From NCBI GenBank assembly GCA_019454105.1, contig CP075364.1:809362-873361 (forward strand): a stretch of 64,000 nucleotides of DNA, read 5' to 3'. Source of the DNA: Fimbriimonadaceae bacterium. Its GTDB lineage: Bacteria; Armatimonadota; Fimbriimonadia; Fimbriimonadales; Fimbriimonadaceae. The position numbers and the translations under genes are program-made. Below the pieces are notes generated by a model, which was given only the letters and a program-made list of their open reading frames with translations, was not told the origin of the DNA and ran no database searches. Every line of letters starts with the position of its first letter. Position 1 is the stretch's first letter. This document shows positions 1 through 8,834 of the stretch, piece by piece.

Positions 1-37
1 AATGACTAGGCGGGCGACGTAGCCCGAGACGAATCCG

Positions 38-976
38 ATGGCACAGGTTGGAACAATGACGTTTCCCGCAGGGGTCGGGATGACCACGACCATGGCTCCC
101 TATATCGAGCAAGCCCAGCGCGAGGGGCAGCTCTATATTGAGCAGCCGTATGAGCTTTATTCGGAAGACAACCATGAGGCCTGGCGACGGCTCTACAGCC
201 GTATGGTCCCGAAGTGGGAGCAATACGCCAACGAGCACTTCATGAGAGGCATCGCCAACCTGTGCCTCGATCCTGACCGGGTGCCGCGACTGGAAGACGT
301 CAACAAGTTCTTGTGCAACTTGACGGGGTTCCGGGCCAAGGCTGTGAGCGGGTATGTCCCGGCGTTCCAGTTCTTCGACTGTCTTCGACAGCGCGATTTC
401 CCGACGACCATCACCATCCGCCATCAGGACAAGCTCGACTACCTTCCTGAGCCGGACATCTTCCACGACATCGCGGGCCATGTCCCGATGCACACCGACA
501 AAGCCTTCGCCGACACGCTGGTGCGGTTCGGGGACTGCGCCCACACAGCGGCCGAGATCGCGGCAAGCATCCCGGACGAAGAAGAAAAGGTTCGAAAGCT
601 CAGCAGCGTCATCAAGGCGATGGCCCGGTTCTTTTGGTTCACGATAGAGTTCGGACTCATGAAAGACCGCTCTACTGGTGGGCTCCGCGCTTATGGGAGC
701 GGCCTCCTCTCGAGCTATGGCGAGCTCGAGCACAGTCTGGTCTCACCGCTCGTCCAGCGTTATCCGGTGCAGCTCGAATGGGTGATCAACCAGTACTTCG
801 AGATCGACCATTATCAGCCTCTGTTGTTCGTCGTCGATTCGTTCGACCACCTCTTCTCCTTGGTCGACACGCTCGAAGCTTGGATGAAGGACGGACGGCT
901 CGACAACGTCGCCCCAGGCGAGCCTGAGGTTGGTGAGTCCGATCTCAAGAGCTTCCTCCACGTCGGCGGCGCCTAG
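38..976 (+). CDS. phhA: Phenylalanine 4-monooxygenase (aromatic amino acid hydroxylase)
   Basis: Hydroxylates phenylalanine to tyrosine using O2, non-haem iron and a tetrahydropterin; cytosolic. The signature HDIAGHVP is at residues 143-150. His143, His148 and Glu204 (in WFTIEFG) are the expected iron ligands. The second His and the Glu are 56 residues apart, more than I expect for the minimal bacterial enzyme, because of an acidic insert near residues 178-192. ATG38 is used; ATGs at 56, 80 and 92 are also in frame, and the first ~20 residues look unconserved. No pterin carbinolamine dehydratase lies beside it. The stop shares CTAG with the stop of the convergent lipoprotein gene. Confidence 0.93.
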   Translation: MAQVGTMTFPAGVGMTTTMAPYIEQAQREGQLYIEQPYELYSEDNHEAWRRLYSRMVPKWEQYANEHFMRGIANLCLDPDRVPRLEDVNKFLCNLTGFRAKAVSGYVPAFQFFDCLRQRDFPTTITIRHQDKLDYLPEPDIFHDIAGHVPMHTDKAFADTLVRFGDCAHTAAEIAASIPDEEEKVRKLSSVIKAMARFFWFTIEFGLMKDRSTGGLRAYGSGLLSSYGELEHSLVSPLVQRYPVQLEWVINQYFEIDHYQPLLFVVDSFDHLFSLVDTLEAWMKDGRLDNVAPGEPEVGESDLKSFLHVGGA

Positions 977-1392
977 TCACGGCTGCGGGTAAGAGCGACA
1001 TCGGGATAACCCGTTCGCCGGAACCTCAAGGTTCCGTCTTCCATGGGCTGGACGATCCGTTCCCCAGCCATCATCGCCGCCTCGGGGCCCAGCTGGGCGA
1101 CGGGCCGATCAAGGATTCGGTCGATTCGAAGTCGCCACCTCTGACCTTCTGACAGGGCAGGGCCAGACTTCTCGAAACCTTGCTCTGTCAAAACGAACCT
1201 GCCGTCGGACTTCATCGTGAGCTTCACGGTGGCGAGCGTCCCTGCGACCGAAGGGTCTTGTCCAGGCTCGATCCGAACCGGTCGCTCGCCCCTCCATTCC
1301 CCGACCACCCTCGAACGGTCGGCGCAACTGCCGACAGTGAGCAAGACGACGGCCATCAACCAAAGCCGACTGGGGTTCGGTAACCTGCCCAT
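973..1392 (-). CDS. Small predicted lipoprotein, function unknown
   Basis: A 139-residue protein with a lipoprotein signal: Arg-containing n-region, hydrophobic run WLMAVVLLT, then lipobox VGSC with the modified Cys near residue 23. The mature part is small and mixed (GEWRGERPVRIEPG, then strands such as KLTMKSDGRFVLTEQG), resembling small beta-sandwich lipoproteins that end in a model-fit type domain. I do not recognise a family. ATG1392 is preferred over Met13 because it supplies the basic n-region. Its start lies 2 bases from the GTG of the divergent dehydratase, and its stop overlaps phhA. Confidence 0.65.
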   Translation of the reverse strand: MGRLPNPSRLWLMAVVLLTVGSCADRSRVVGEWRGERPVRIEPGQDPSVAGTLATVKLTMKSDGRFVLTEQGFEKSGPALSEGQRWRLRIDRILDRPVAQLGPEAAMMAGERIVQPMEDGTLRFRRTGYPDVALTRSRD

Positions 1393-1394
1393 TC

Positions 1395-2357
1395 GTGGGT
1401 TCTGTCATTTTGGACGACGTCCTCGCCGCTGCGGGTCGGTTGGAAGGAGTCGCGCGTCGGACTCCGATCGTGACTTGCCGTACCTTGAACGAACTCGCTG
1501 GGGCTCAGGTGAATTTGAAGTCCGAGAGCTTCCAGCGCACGGGCTCTTTCAAGTTCCGAGGAGCGTACAACGCTCTGAGCCAACTGAGCGAACAGCAGCG
1601 GGGAAGAGGGGTCATCACGTATTCCAGCGGCAACCATGCTCAAGCCCTCGCCTGCGCGGGCCGGCTTTTGGGTTGCCGGGTCACCATCGTCATGCCCCGC
1701 GATGCCCCGAGGGTCAAGAGGGAAGCCACCGAAGGCTACGGTGGGGAGGTCATCGAGTACGATCGGGACGAGACGAGCCGGGAGGAACTTGGAATCCGCC
1801 TGGCAGCAGAAAGGGGCCTGACACTCGTTCCTCCCTATGACCATCCGCACGTGGTGGCGGGACAAGGCACTGTGGCCCTTGAGTTGATCCAGGACTCTCA
1901 ACCATTGGACCTTCTTCTGGTCTGCCTGGGCGGCGGAGGTTTGCTCAGTGGCTGCGCCGTCGCCGCCAAAGCCCTCAGTCCCCGGTGCCGCGTCGTCGGC
2001 GTCGAGCCCGCGAACGCCGACGACGGGGCGCAAAGTTTCCGGTCGCGGGAGTTGAAGAGGGTCGAGAACCCTGACACGATCGCCGACGGTGCCCGGACCC
2101 CGAGCCTCGGTCAGGTCACGTTTCCCTTGATCCTGGAGCACGTGGACGCTGTGGTCACGGTGAGCGAGTCTGAGATCGTGGCCGCGACGCGTCTTCTTTG
2201 GGAGCGGGCCAAACTCGTGGTCGAGCCAACCGGGGCCCTCGCCGTAGCCGCCCTCGTCGCGAAGAGGGTCGAAGCGGAAGGCCTTCGGATCGGAGCGGTC
2301 GTCTCAGGGGGGAACGCCGATGTGGGGGCTGTCTCCCGACTGTTCGAGGAAGCCTGA
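1395..2357 (+). CDS. Threonine dehydratase / serine racemase-type PLP enzyme
   Basis: Fold-type II PLP enzyme that probably deaminates threonine or serine (threonine to 2-oxobutyrate, feeding isoleucine), or racemises serine. The PLP-lysine motif is GSFKFRGAYNAL; the substrate loop SSGNHAQALA and the glycine-rich phosphate loop GGGGLLSGCA are both intact. At 320 residues it has no C-terminal ACT-like regulatory domain, so it matches the short TdcB/serine racemase class rather than full-length IlvA. The start is GTG1395; the following residues VILDDVLAAAGRLEGVARRTPI align with the family N-terminus, which supports it. Activity between dehydratase and racemase cannot be settled from sequence. 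Confidence 0.85.
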   Translation: MGSVILDDVLAAAGRLEGVARRTPIVTCRTLNELAGAQVNLKSESFQRTGSFKFRGAYNALSQLSEQQRGRGVITYSSGNHAQALACAGRLLGCRVTIVMPRDAPRVKREATEGYGGEVIEYDRDETSREELGIRLAAERGLTLVPPYDHPHVVAGQGTVALELIQDSQPLDLLLVCLGGGGLLSGCAVAAKALSPRCRVVGVEPANADDGAQSFRSRELKRVENPDTIADGARTPSLGQVTFPLILEHVDAVVTVSESEIVAATRLLWERAKLVVEPTGALAVAALVAKRVEAEGLRIGAVVSGGNADVGAVSRLFEEA

Positions 2358-2360
2358 ACG

Positions 2361-2397
2361 CAAGATAGCCCTGCCGGATTAGCAGGGCTTTGAATCT

Positions 2398-2399
<2 letters not shown>
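2361..2399 (-). terminator. Bidirectional stem-loop terminator
   Basis: An 8-bp perfect inverted repeat (AGCCCTGC at 2367-2374, GCAGGGCT at 2382-2389) with a 7-base loop, extended by CAAGAT/ATCTTG outer arms at 2361-2366 and 2394-2399. It lies between the convergent dehydratase and the initiator tRNA and could stop both. The T-tract is short on either strand. Confidence 0.55.
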
Positions 2400-2474
<75 letters not shown>

Positions 2475-2531
2475 TCGTTAAGGAGATGTTACCGCCGGCC
2501 TGGTGCAGGCGCTAGGGCCAGGAGGCCCGGG

Positions 2532-2900
2532 TCAACGTCTTCGACGTCCGCGCCCGGTGGCTTGGTTGCGGATCTTGATGACCGCGCCGATGATGAAGAG
2601 CGCCGGGGCCGCGATTTCGAGCAGTCTGAGCGCGCCCCCTGTGTGCTCGTCCACCAGCCTGGCGATCCCAGTCGCCCTGGAACCGACTTCGGTGGTTACC
2701 GAACTCACTTGGTCGGCGATCCCCTGGACCCGGTCTGTTAGACCCTGCACCCGTTTGGTCAGTTGCTTGACCTGGCCGTTGAGCTCCAGCATAAGCCGGA
2801 CCATGACCGCGGTCAAAATGATCAAGACCAAGAAGAAGGCCGAGCCCAAGACCGCATAGATCCCGACAGAGTTGACGACCCAGGTGGGCAGATCTTTCAC
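2532..2900 (-). CDS. Small membrane protein with coiled coil, function unknown
   Basis: With the GTG at 2900 (GTGA overlap with the upstream stop) this is a 122-residue protein. It has one N-terminal transmembrane helix (about residues 10-35), a heptad-rich stretch LNGQVKQLTKRVQGLTDRVQ continuing to about residue 75, a second hydrophobic segment LLEIAAPALFIIGAVIKI, and a basic tail RGRRRR. This resembles small DUF948-type membrane-anchored coiled coils. A longer upstream reading exists, but it lies inside the preceding gene and has out-of-frame composition. Last gene of the 10.4-2.5 kb operon. Confidence 0.6.
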   Translation of the reverse strand: MKDLPTWVVNSVGIYAVLGSAFFLVLIILTAVMVRLMLELNGQVKQLTKRVQGLTDRVQGIADQVSSVTTEVGSRATGIARLVDEHTGGALRLLEIAAPALFIIGAVIKIRNQATGRGRRRR

Positions 2901-5521
2901 AACGTCACGTCTCCCCGTACGCTGATAGTTTGACCCGCAGGAACGTCGAGTCCCACGGTGGCGGCACCTTGGTCGGTCCGGCAGCGCTGGCCGTTGACAT
3001 TGAGTTGGTCGCCCCACAGACCGAACGCCCGAAGCTCAGCTTTCATCGGTCGGTCACTCGGGTTGGCGACCCGAGCCTCGAACCATCGCTTGCGGGAATC
3101 CAGTCGAAGATCGACGAACTGGCAGCAACTCAAGCTGAACTCGGCCCCCACCTGTCGGAGGACGATCCGTTGCCCCACCCCGTCCCAAGGACGGACGGTC
3201 ATGACCCCTTCTTCCGATTCGAAGTGGCATCCAAACGTGAACAGCCCTTGGGTGCGGTTAGGCAAAACATATGAACCCGCAGCTCTCAAGTAATGAAAGT
3301 ACCCTAGCCCGCTGGGACCAGTGAAGCGGTTGTATCCGGCGTGCTTGCTACTGAGGTCCGGGCAGTAGCACATCGAAGCGGCGCCATCCCGTCGCACCAA
3401 GGCCCAGGGCCCGACCATCCCTCCGAACGCCATACGCATTTGGGCCTCGGGAAGGGCCAAGTAGTCCCGATCCATCAAACCGAAGAAGATCAGCGAGTTC
3501 GGGATCGTCGTGTGCCCCAGGCAAACCTCGCCTTTGTCGAACAGGGCCTTGTGGGGAGCCGAGTCGGCTCCGTCCCACTGCCGCTTGTCGCTTCCGTACC
3601 ACCACCAACTTGGGGCCAAGGACCGGACGGCGAACGCGCACCGCAATGTCCTCTCCAAGTGTTCGTCGTTCGCCGTATAGCGGGCGGCAGAAAACACCTC
3701 TTCAAGTCCGGAGGTATCGAGCACAGACTCGCCCGCATAGGGGTAGCTGAGCTTCATCAGCTCACTCGCTTTGAAGTCGACGTGCGTCTTCAATTGGGCC
3801 GCTTCTTCCTCCATGCCCTCCCGGCGGAGGTCGGCGAGAAGGTCGTAGACCCGGGCGAAACCAAGCACTCCGACTGTCCGGACATAGAGCCGCCACCCGT
3901 GCTGGAACATGGCGAGGGCTGTTCCCGAAGCCAGGCGTAGGTACTCATGAGAAGGACGTGACGTGCCGCCATAGGTGCTCGAAACCCGATACATCGCATG
4001 GTACAGGTTGAAGACGTGCGGGTAGCTCAAGGGCCGACCATAGTAGGTCGCGATCCCCCGCTCGTCTTCCACGGACGATCCCACCGCGAGGTTTCCTGGG
4101 TTCTGCACATCGTCGAGCAGGAAGTCGTTGATCGTCCGATCCAGCAAGGCGATTTGGGACGAATCGGGATAGACCGTGTTCTTCTCAGCCAGGAAAAGAG
4201 TGTCGGCCAAGCTGCACTCGAGTCCAGATGCGTCCGCGTACTCCTCCAGGTCGGTCACTGGCCGGTTCGCGTCGATGTCGGTGAGGACGATCGCCGAATC
4301 CAGCCACAACGCTGGGTTTTGGACGACCTGGGTCGATGAGATGTAGGCCGCGCGCCGCTGGATGAGGTCGCTGATCGGATCGGTGAACATCAAGTGGACG
4401 TGACACGACTGACCCTGCTTGTCCTTGAAGCTCACTCGGACAGGCCCGTTCTCCGCTGGTCGGATGAAGCAGAATGCTCCCTCCTCGTCGTGGTCGGTCT
4501 CAACGAGCGCGGCCCGACTGACGTCGAAGTCGGTCGGCGATGCGCCGTTGATCTCGACCGCGATGCCGACGTCCACCGGGGCCACGGCGCTCGGCAGCAA
4601 CCGAACGCCAGGCTTACCACAAGCGACGAGTGTGTTGAAGACACCGTCCAGCTTCTCGCTGTCGGTCGCGACGAACCGCATTTGCAGGGTGCGCCGGTCT
4701 CCGGGCTCAAGGATCAGGGACGTGTGGTCGTTGTGCCAAGTCGGCCATTGCTCCCTTTCGATGGTCGCCTTGCTGTACGCGTAGACAATTGGGATCCCCT
4801 CCCATTGGAACGGAGAGTTGAGGCTCCCCCGGACATGGGCGAAGAACTCCCAACTCGTCTGCTCTCCAGGAAAGACCAAGAGGCTCGGCGGGTCTGAAGT
4901 CATCCTCTGGGCCAAGACCCAACTGGCGGCTCCACCGATGAACTTGTGCACGTAGACCCGGCTTGTCCACAGCCTGCGAAGCTGGTCGTCAGTCCAACCG
5001 AACCCGTCATAAAAGTTGTTGAAGGCGAGCGGAAACCCGAGTTCTCCGATTTCGATGCTCACTCGGCCACGATTGCGGATCTCGACCTCCCAGACGACTT
5101 GCGGGATCGGCGAGACTGATTCGAACCACTTTCCGGTCACCCCTAAGTCTTCGAGAAAGGGAAGGTCGTACTCGAACGCGACGACTCCGGGCTCGAAGTC
5201 GTCTTCGCTCAGCGAGTACATCCGCTGGGCCTGGTTGTTGCGGGAGACGACCCAGGGCTGGTCCGGTCCGACCCGGGCGCCGATCAGAATGGTTCCGGGG
5301 GTGTAGTCGTCCGAGTTCTCTTCGCCAAACTGGACGGGAGGCATCACGAATTGGAACTCTTCGCCTTCCTCGGGCAAAGAAGGGTCGGTCGCCCACAGTT
5401 GCGTCACCCGTCCGCCGTTCCCGAACTCCAACGACAGCAAGGCCCCCGTGAGCTCGCCCCTTTCATCCTCGAACGGGTCCATCAAGGTGACGAGAATACC
5501 AGTCGGCCCGTTCAGCCTCAC
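2897..5521 (-). CDS. Large glycosidase-like protein, function unknown (possibly DUF5695 type)
   Basis: An 874-residue protein. The first third looks like beta-sandwich (alternating strands, WEVEIRNRGRVSIEIGELGFP). The middle is helical and rich in Trp/Tyr/His (SWWWYGSDKRQWDGADS, FHYLRAAGSYVLP), and a final beta-sandwich begins around DLRLDSRKRWFEARVANP. This sandwich, helical toroid, sandwich order is typical of large carbohydrate-active enzymes, and I recall similar proteins filed as DUF5695. No catalytic acid pair can be named with confidence. There is no obvious signal peptide. GTG5521 overlaps the previous stop by 4 bases. Confidence 0.55.
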   Translation of the reverse strand: MRLNGPTGILVTLMDPFEDERGELTGALLSLEFGNGGRVTQLWATDPSLPEEGEEFQFVMPPVQFGEENSDDYTPGTILIGARVGPDQPWVVSRNNQAQRMYSLSEDDFEPGVVAFEYDLPFLEDLGVTGKWFESVSPIPQVVWEVEIRNRGRVSIEIGELGFPLAFNNFYDGFGWTDDQLRRLWTSRVYVHKFIGGAASWVLAQRMTSDPPSLLVFPGEQTSWEFFAHVRGSLNSPFQWEGIPIVYAYSKATIEREQWPTWHNDHTSLILEPGDRRTLQMRFVATDSEKLDGVFNTLVACGKPGVRLLPSAVAPVDVGIAVEINGASPTDFDVSRAALVETDHDEEGAFCFIRPAENGPVRVSFKDKQGQSCHVHLMFTDPISDLIQRRAAYISSTQVVQNPALWLDSAIVLTDIDANRPVTDLEEYADASGLECSLADTLFLAEKNTVYPDSSQIALLDRTINDFLLDDVQNPGNLAVGSSVEDERGIATYYGRPLSYPHVFNLYHAMYRVSSTYGGTSRPSHEYLRLASGTALAMFQHGWRLYVRTVGVLGFARVYDLLADLRREGMEEEAAQLKTHVDFKASELMKLSYPYAGESVLDTSGLEEVFSAARYTANDEHLERTLRCAFAVRSLAPSWWWYGSDKRQWDGADSAPHKALFDKGEVCLGHTTIPNSLIFFGLMDRDYLALPEAQMRMAFGGMVGPWALVRRDGAASMCYCPDLSSKHAGYNRFTGPSGLGYFHYLRAAGSYVLPNRTQGLFTFGCHFESEEGVMTVRPWDGVGQRIVLRQVGAEFSLSCCQFVDLRLDSRKRWFEARVANPSDRPMKAELRAFGLWGDQLNVNGQRCRTDQGAATVGLDVPAGQTISVRGDVTL

Positions 5522-7653
5522 CGCGACGGGCTGAGGGCGACGGAAACACGGCTGGCGTCCATTGCCGACCCTCCAGCGGGTTCGGGCCCCATGGCTGTCA
5601 CCAGCATTCCTGGCCGGATCTGGTCGATCTTGACCGAGACAGTGCTGTCGTGGCGGTAGGTCAGTCGGGTGACGTCGCTAGGCTTGACATAAACCTTCTT
5701 GGGTGCGGTGTTGACCCGCCAAGATTTGCCCGAGAGGCTCGCGACCAGTTCGGCGACGATGACCCCGCGCTCTGTGTCGATCCCGCTCACCACCGCGTCC
5801 CATCGGATGTGACCTGCTTCTGGCGTCGCTTCGGGCACGGGGTCGACATAGACAGGGTGGTCGATACGCTCCGCCTCTTGCAACGAAAAGGCGGCATTGA
5901 GGACGCCTCCGCCGACGGAGTCGTGGAGTTCGAAGTGGAGGTGCGGGGCTGTGTTCTCGGCGTTGCCGCTGTCTCCACAGAAAGCGACCAGTTGTCCGGC
6001 CACGACACGGTCGCCCGACTGCAAACCCGGGGCGAACGCGTACCGGTCTCCTCCCTGGCCATCGTCAGTGCCCGGAGTGTCGTTGTTGATGTGCATGTAC
6101 ACCGCCGTCCAGCCGTCGTCACTGGAAATTGAGAGCGTCATGTGCCCAGTGCGCGACCGCGAAAGCTGCACCACGCCGTCGAAGCACGCGACCAGCGGGG
6201 TCATCTTGGGCGCCATGATGTCTTGGCCGTGATGACGTCGACGGCCCCCGTCCCGGTTGGCCAAAAACGTATCGGACCATGAGTTCTTGCCCAGCACGGG
6301 GAAGATCATCGGCACCACGACCCGGTCCATGCTGACGCCGTCCGGATCGAGAGTCCGTGGCCCGCGCGCTCCCGCGCCGCTTGACGGGCCCTCGGTCTCG
6401 AAATAGGTCGGGAGAAGGGCCAGTCTGACGGCAAGCGGTTCAGGGACGCCCGCGCCCGTCCCTTTCACCACGACAATGATCTCCGACTCGTTGGCGAGGT
6501 TTGCTGGCGAAAGGGGTCGGGCTCCTCGGGCCGACTGCCGCTGGGAACTCGGAGTGACCAAGATTTCCTGATCGATCGGTTTGGCAAAGTTGAGCTCCAT
6601 GCCGTCCGGGGTTCCCACGCTCATCACTCGGATCGTCGCCGTCCCGTCCATGGGGTCGATCTGGGCTAGGGTGCCTTGCAACCTCACTTCCCCAGCCTTC
6701 GGACTTGGAACATCGCCAAAGGGAGAACTGAACGAGCCTTCAAGCCGGATCCCGCGAAGAACGGCGACCGACTTGACCTTGCCTCCGCCACTTTCTTGGG
6801 GATTGGTCGTGCCCTTCTTCCAGTTGACCAGAACGGCCCTCCCGTCCCGGACTCCGGCGAGCGTGCTGCTGTCGACCCACTGAGGCCGTGGCTCGGCGTC
6901 GACCTCCACCGCACGCCAGGTGCCAGCGATGGTGTCGAGCACGCCGATCGTCTTGCCGTCCTGGGAAAGGAGATGTTTGGCGTCGGGGGCCCACGATGCC
7001 CACTTCCCGTCAAGCTTCTTAAGGATCCGGGTCTTGGTCGACCCGGGCACGAGCAAAACGAGCTTGGGCTGTCCCTGGGTCTGCTTTCCGGTGGCCAGCG
7101 TGGCGAGAATGCGACCGTCCGGTGACCAACCGACCCAGACAGGGTCGAGTCCGATTGAAACTCGGCGGGGAGACTCGCCAGATTCGTTGACGACGAAGAC
7201 TCCCTTGTCCTTGGAGGAACCCAAGAAGGCGATCCGGCCCCCGGCAGGGGACCAGTCCGGCCGCGAACCCAAGGGGAGCAAGTCCGACACCTTGGGGTCC
7301 GAACCGCTCAGATCGACCGTGACGATCCCGTTTCCGGCAGTCGACACCGTGAGGCGCCGTCCGCCAGGCGCCCAAGATGGTTCCGAGGCACGCTCGACCA
7401 CTTTCACCGCCGCAGGAGCTGCCGCCGCGAGATCGGTCAAATAGAGGTCTTCTCCTTGGGGCCGCTGGCGCATCGCGGCCAGCCACCGGCCGTCGCTCGA
7501 AAACGACACAGGCCGGAGCCGAGACGACCCTAAGATTTCCGTGCTCGATTCACCCGACTGCACCACGATGGACTCGCCTGCACTGGTCTCGACTTGAAGA
7601 GCCAGCGTCTCATCTCGAGAAAGCGCCGCGACCAGCGCGAGCCAGACCGTCAT
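5518..7653 (-). CDS. Beta-propeller (PD40/TolB-like) protein with C-terminal M23 peptidase domain
   Basis: Starting at ATG7653 (ATGA overlap with the upstream gene), the 711-residue product begins with a short hydrophobic segment MTVWLALVAALS that could be a signal peptide. Five PD40-type blades follow, marked by SFSSDGRWLA, SWAPGGRRL, DWSPAGGRIAF, GWSPDGRILA and SWAPDAKHLL. The C-terminal half contains an M23 (LytM-like) zinc peptidase: His474/Asp478 in HHGQD and His571/His573 in HLHFEL. The expected role is cleavage of peptidoglycan cross-links, with the propeller as a binding module; that combination is unusual. Much longer upstream frame lies inside the neighbouring gene and was excluded. 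Confidence 0.8.
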   Translation of the reverse strand: MTVWLALVAALSRDETLALQVETSAGESIVVQSGESSTEILGSSRLRPVSFSSDGRWLAAMRQRPQGEDLYLTDLAAAAPAAVKVVERASEPSWAPGGRRLTVSTAGNGIVTVDLSGSDPKVSDLLPLGSRPDWSPAGGRIAFLGSSKDKGVFVVNESGESPRRVSIGLDPVWVGWSPDGRILATLATGKQTQGQPKLVLLVPGSTKTRILKKLDGKWASWAPDAKHLLSQDGKTIGVLDTIAGTWRAVEVDAEPRPQWVDSSTLAGVRDGRAVLVNWKKGTTNPQESGGGKVKSVAVLRGIRLEGSFSSPFGDVPSPKAGEVRLQGTLAQIDPMDGTATIRVMSVGTPDGMELNFAKPIDQEILVTPSSQRQSARGARPLSPANLANESEIIVVVKGTGAGVPEPLAVRLALLPTYFETEGPSSGAGARGPRTLDPDGVSMDRVVVPMIFPVLGKNSWSDTFLANRDGGRRRHHGQDIMAPKMTPLVACFDGVVQLSRSRTGHMTLSISSDDGWTAVYMHINNDTPGTDDGQGGDRYAFAPGLQSGDRVVAGQLVAFCGDSGNAENTAPHLHFELHDSVGGGVLNAAFSLQEAERIDHPVYVDPVPEATPEAGHIRWDAVVSGIDTERGVIVAELVASLSGKSWRVNTAPKKVYVKPSDVTRLTYRHDSTVSVKIDQIRPGMLVTAMGPEPAGGSAMDASRVSVALSPSR

Positions 7654-8822
7654 TGTTGAACCGCCTTGAACCCGCCTGTCAGATCTTCGACCAAGTCTTC
7701 GGCGTGTTCGAGCCCGCAGTAAATCCGGACCAAGAACCGTGGCTCCTTCCAATTCATCGGGTGGCCTTCGAGCGGCACGGCGAGGCTTTCGTGCCCTCCC
7801 CACGAGACGCCCATTCCAAAGATCTTCAGCGCCTCGCAGAACCTGACGACCTTCTCCTTTTCTTGGAACTTCGGCATGAAGGTGAGCAGACCGCCCCAAC
7901 CCCGCATCTGCCGGTCTCGTAGTTCCGCTTGAGGAAAGTCGGGCAGCCCGACATGGTACACGTCCTCGACTTCTGGCCGGGCTCGGAGGAACTCGGCGAT
8001 GCAGTCTGCTGAGGAAGCCACTTGCCTCAGCCGGAGGTGGAGCGTGCGCATGGATCGGTTCATCAGCCAAGCTTGGAACGGCCCCAGCGCGGCCCCAAGA
8101 AGGGCATATTCCTGGTGGCACATGGCCGAGACCCGCTCCTCGCTGGCACAAAGCGCACCAGCGATGATGTCGCTGTGCCCGCCAAGGTACTTCGACGCGG
8201 TGTGACAAACGAGGTCGATGCCGAACGTCGCCGGGTTTTGATAGATTGGCGAAGCGTAAGTGTTGTCGATCACCGTCGTGATCCCTCGCTCCTGGGCGAA
8301 GGCGCCGATCGCGGCAAGGTCTTGGAGCCTAAAGAAGATCGAGCTCGGCGACTCAAGACAGAGAAGAGACGTCTCGGGCCGGCAAGCGTCGAAAACCTCC
8401 TGGGGATCGTCGCCCACCACGTAGGTCGTCTCGACTCCGTAGCGCGACAAGAACCCGGAAAGGAACTGGCGGGTCGGGCCGTACACCGTATCGACGCAGA
8501 CGACATGATCGCCCGCTTTCACTGCGCTGAAGATCGCGCATGTGATGGCGGCCATACCGCTCGCGAACACCTTGGCGCGCTCGGTTTTCTCAAGGGCCGC
8601 CAGTTTCTGTTCCACCACGTCCAGGTTCGGGTTGCTGACGCGGCTGTAGTTGTAGGGCCCCCCAGGGCGGCCCTCACCACTCGCAAGAAAGCTCTCAAGT
8701 GTCTCGTGGACGAAGGTCGAGTTCTGAAAGATCGGCGGCACGACCGCCCCGAGCAAGTGGTGCTCCTCTCCCCCGTGCTGCAGGATCGTCTCGGGACGCC
8801 AGCCGGTCATCGTGAGTCCCAC
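7650..8822 (-). CDS. Cys/Met metabolism PLP-dependent enzyme (trans-sulfuration family)
   Basis: A 390-residue fold-type I PLP enzyme of the cystathionine gamma-synthase / beta-lyase / methionine gamma-lyase family. Visible motifs are VYGPTRQFL (phosphate site), VIDNTYASP and the PLP-lysine segment TASKYLGGHSD. Which reaction it catalyses is uncertain. It lies two genes downstream of an MTA phosphorylase, so sulfur-amino-acid salvage is plausible. GTG8822 follows an AAGG-rich stretch; ATG8810 is the alternative. A paralogue lies at 41081-42241. Confidence 0.82.
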   Translation of the reverse strand: MGLTMTGWRPETILQHGGEEHHLLGAVVPPIFQNSTFVHETLESFLASGEGRPGGPYNYSRVSNPNLDVVEQKLAALEKTERAKVFASGMAAITCAIFSAVKAGDHVVCVDTVYGPTRQFLSGFLSRYGVETTYVVGDDPQEVFDACRPETSLLCLESPSSIFFRLQDLAAIGAFAQERGITTVIDNTYASPIYQNPATFGIDLVCHTASKYLGGHSDIIAGALCASEERVSAMCHQEYALLGAALGPFQAWLMNRSMRTLHLRLRQVASSADCIAEFLRARPEVEDVYHVGLPDFPQAELRDRQMRGWGGLLTFMPKFQEKEKVVRFCEALKIFGMGVSWGGHESLAVPLEGHPMNWKEPRFLVRIYCGLEHAEDLVEDLTGGFKAVQQ

Positions 8823-8834
8823 CTTACCTTGAGC

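Noticed and set aside
7654-8208. N-terminal extension of the propeller-M23 protein
   Set aside because: Arg-rich out-of-frame translation of the PLP enzyme gene; the ATG at 7653 with ATGA overlap is the true start.
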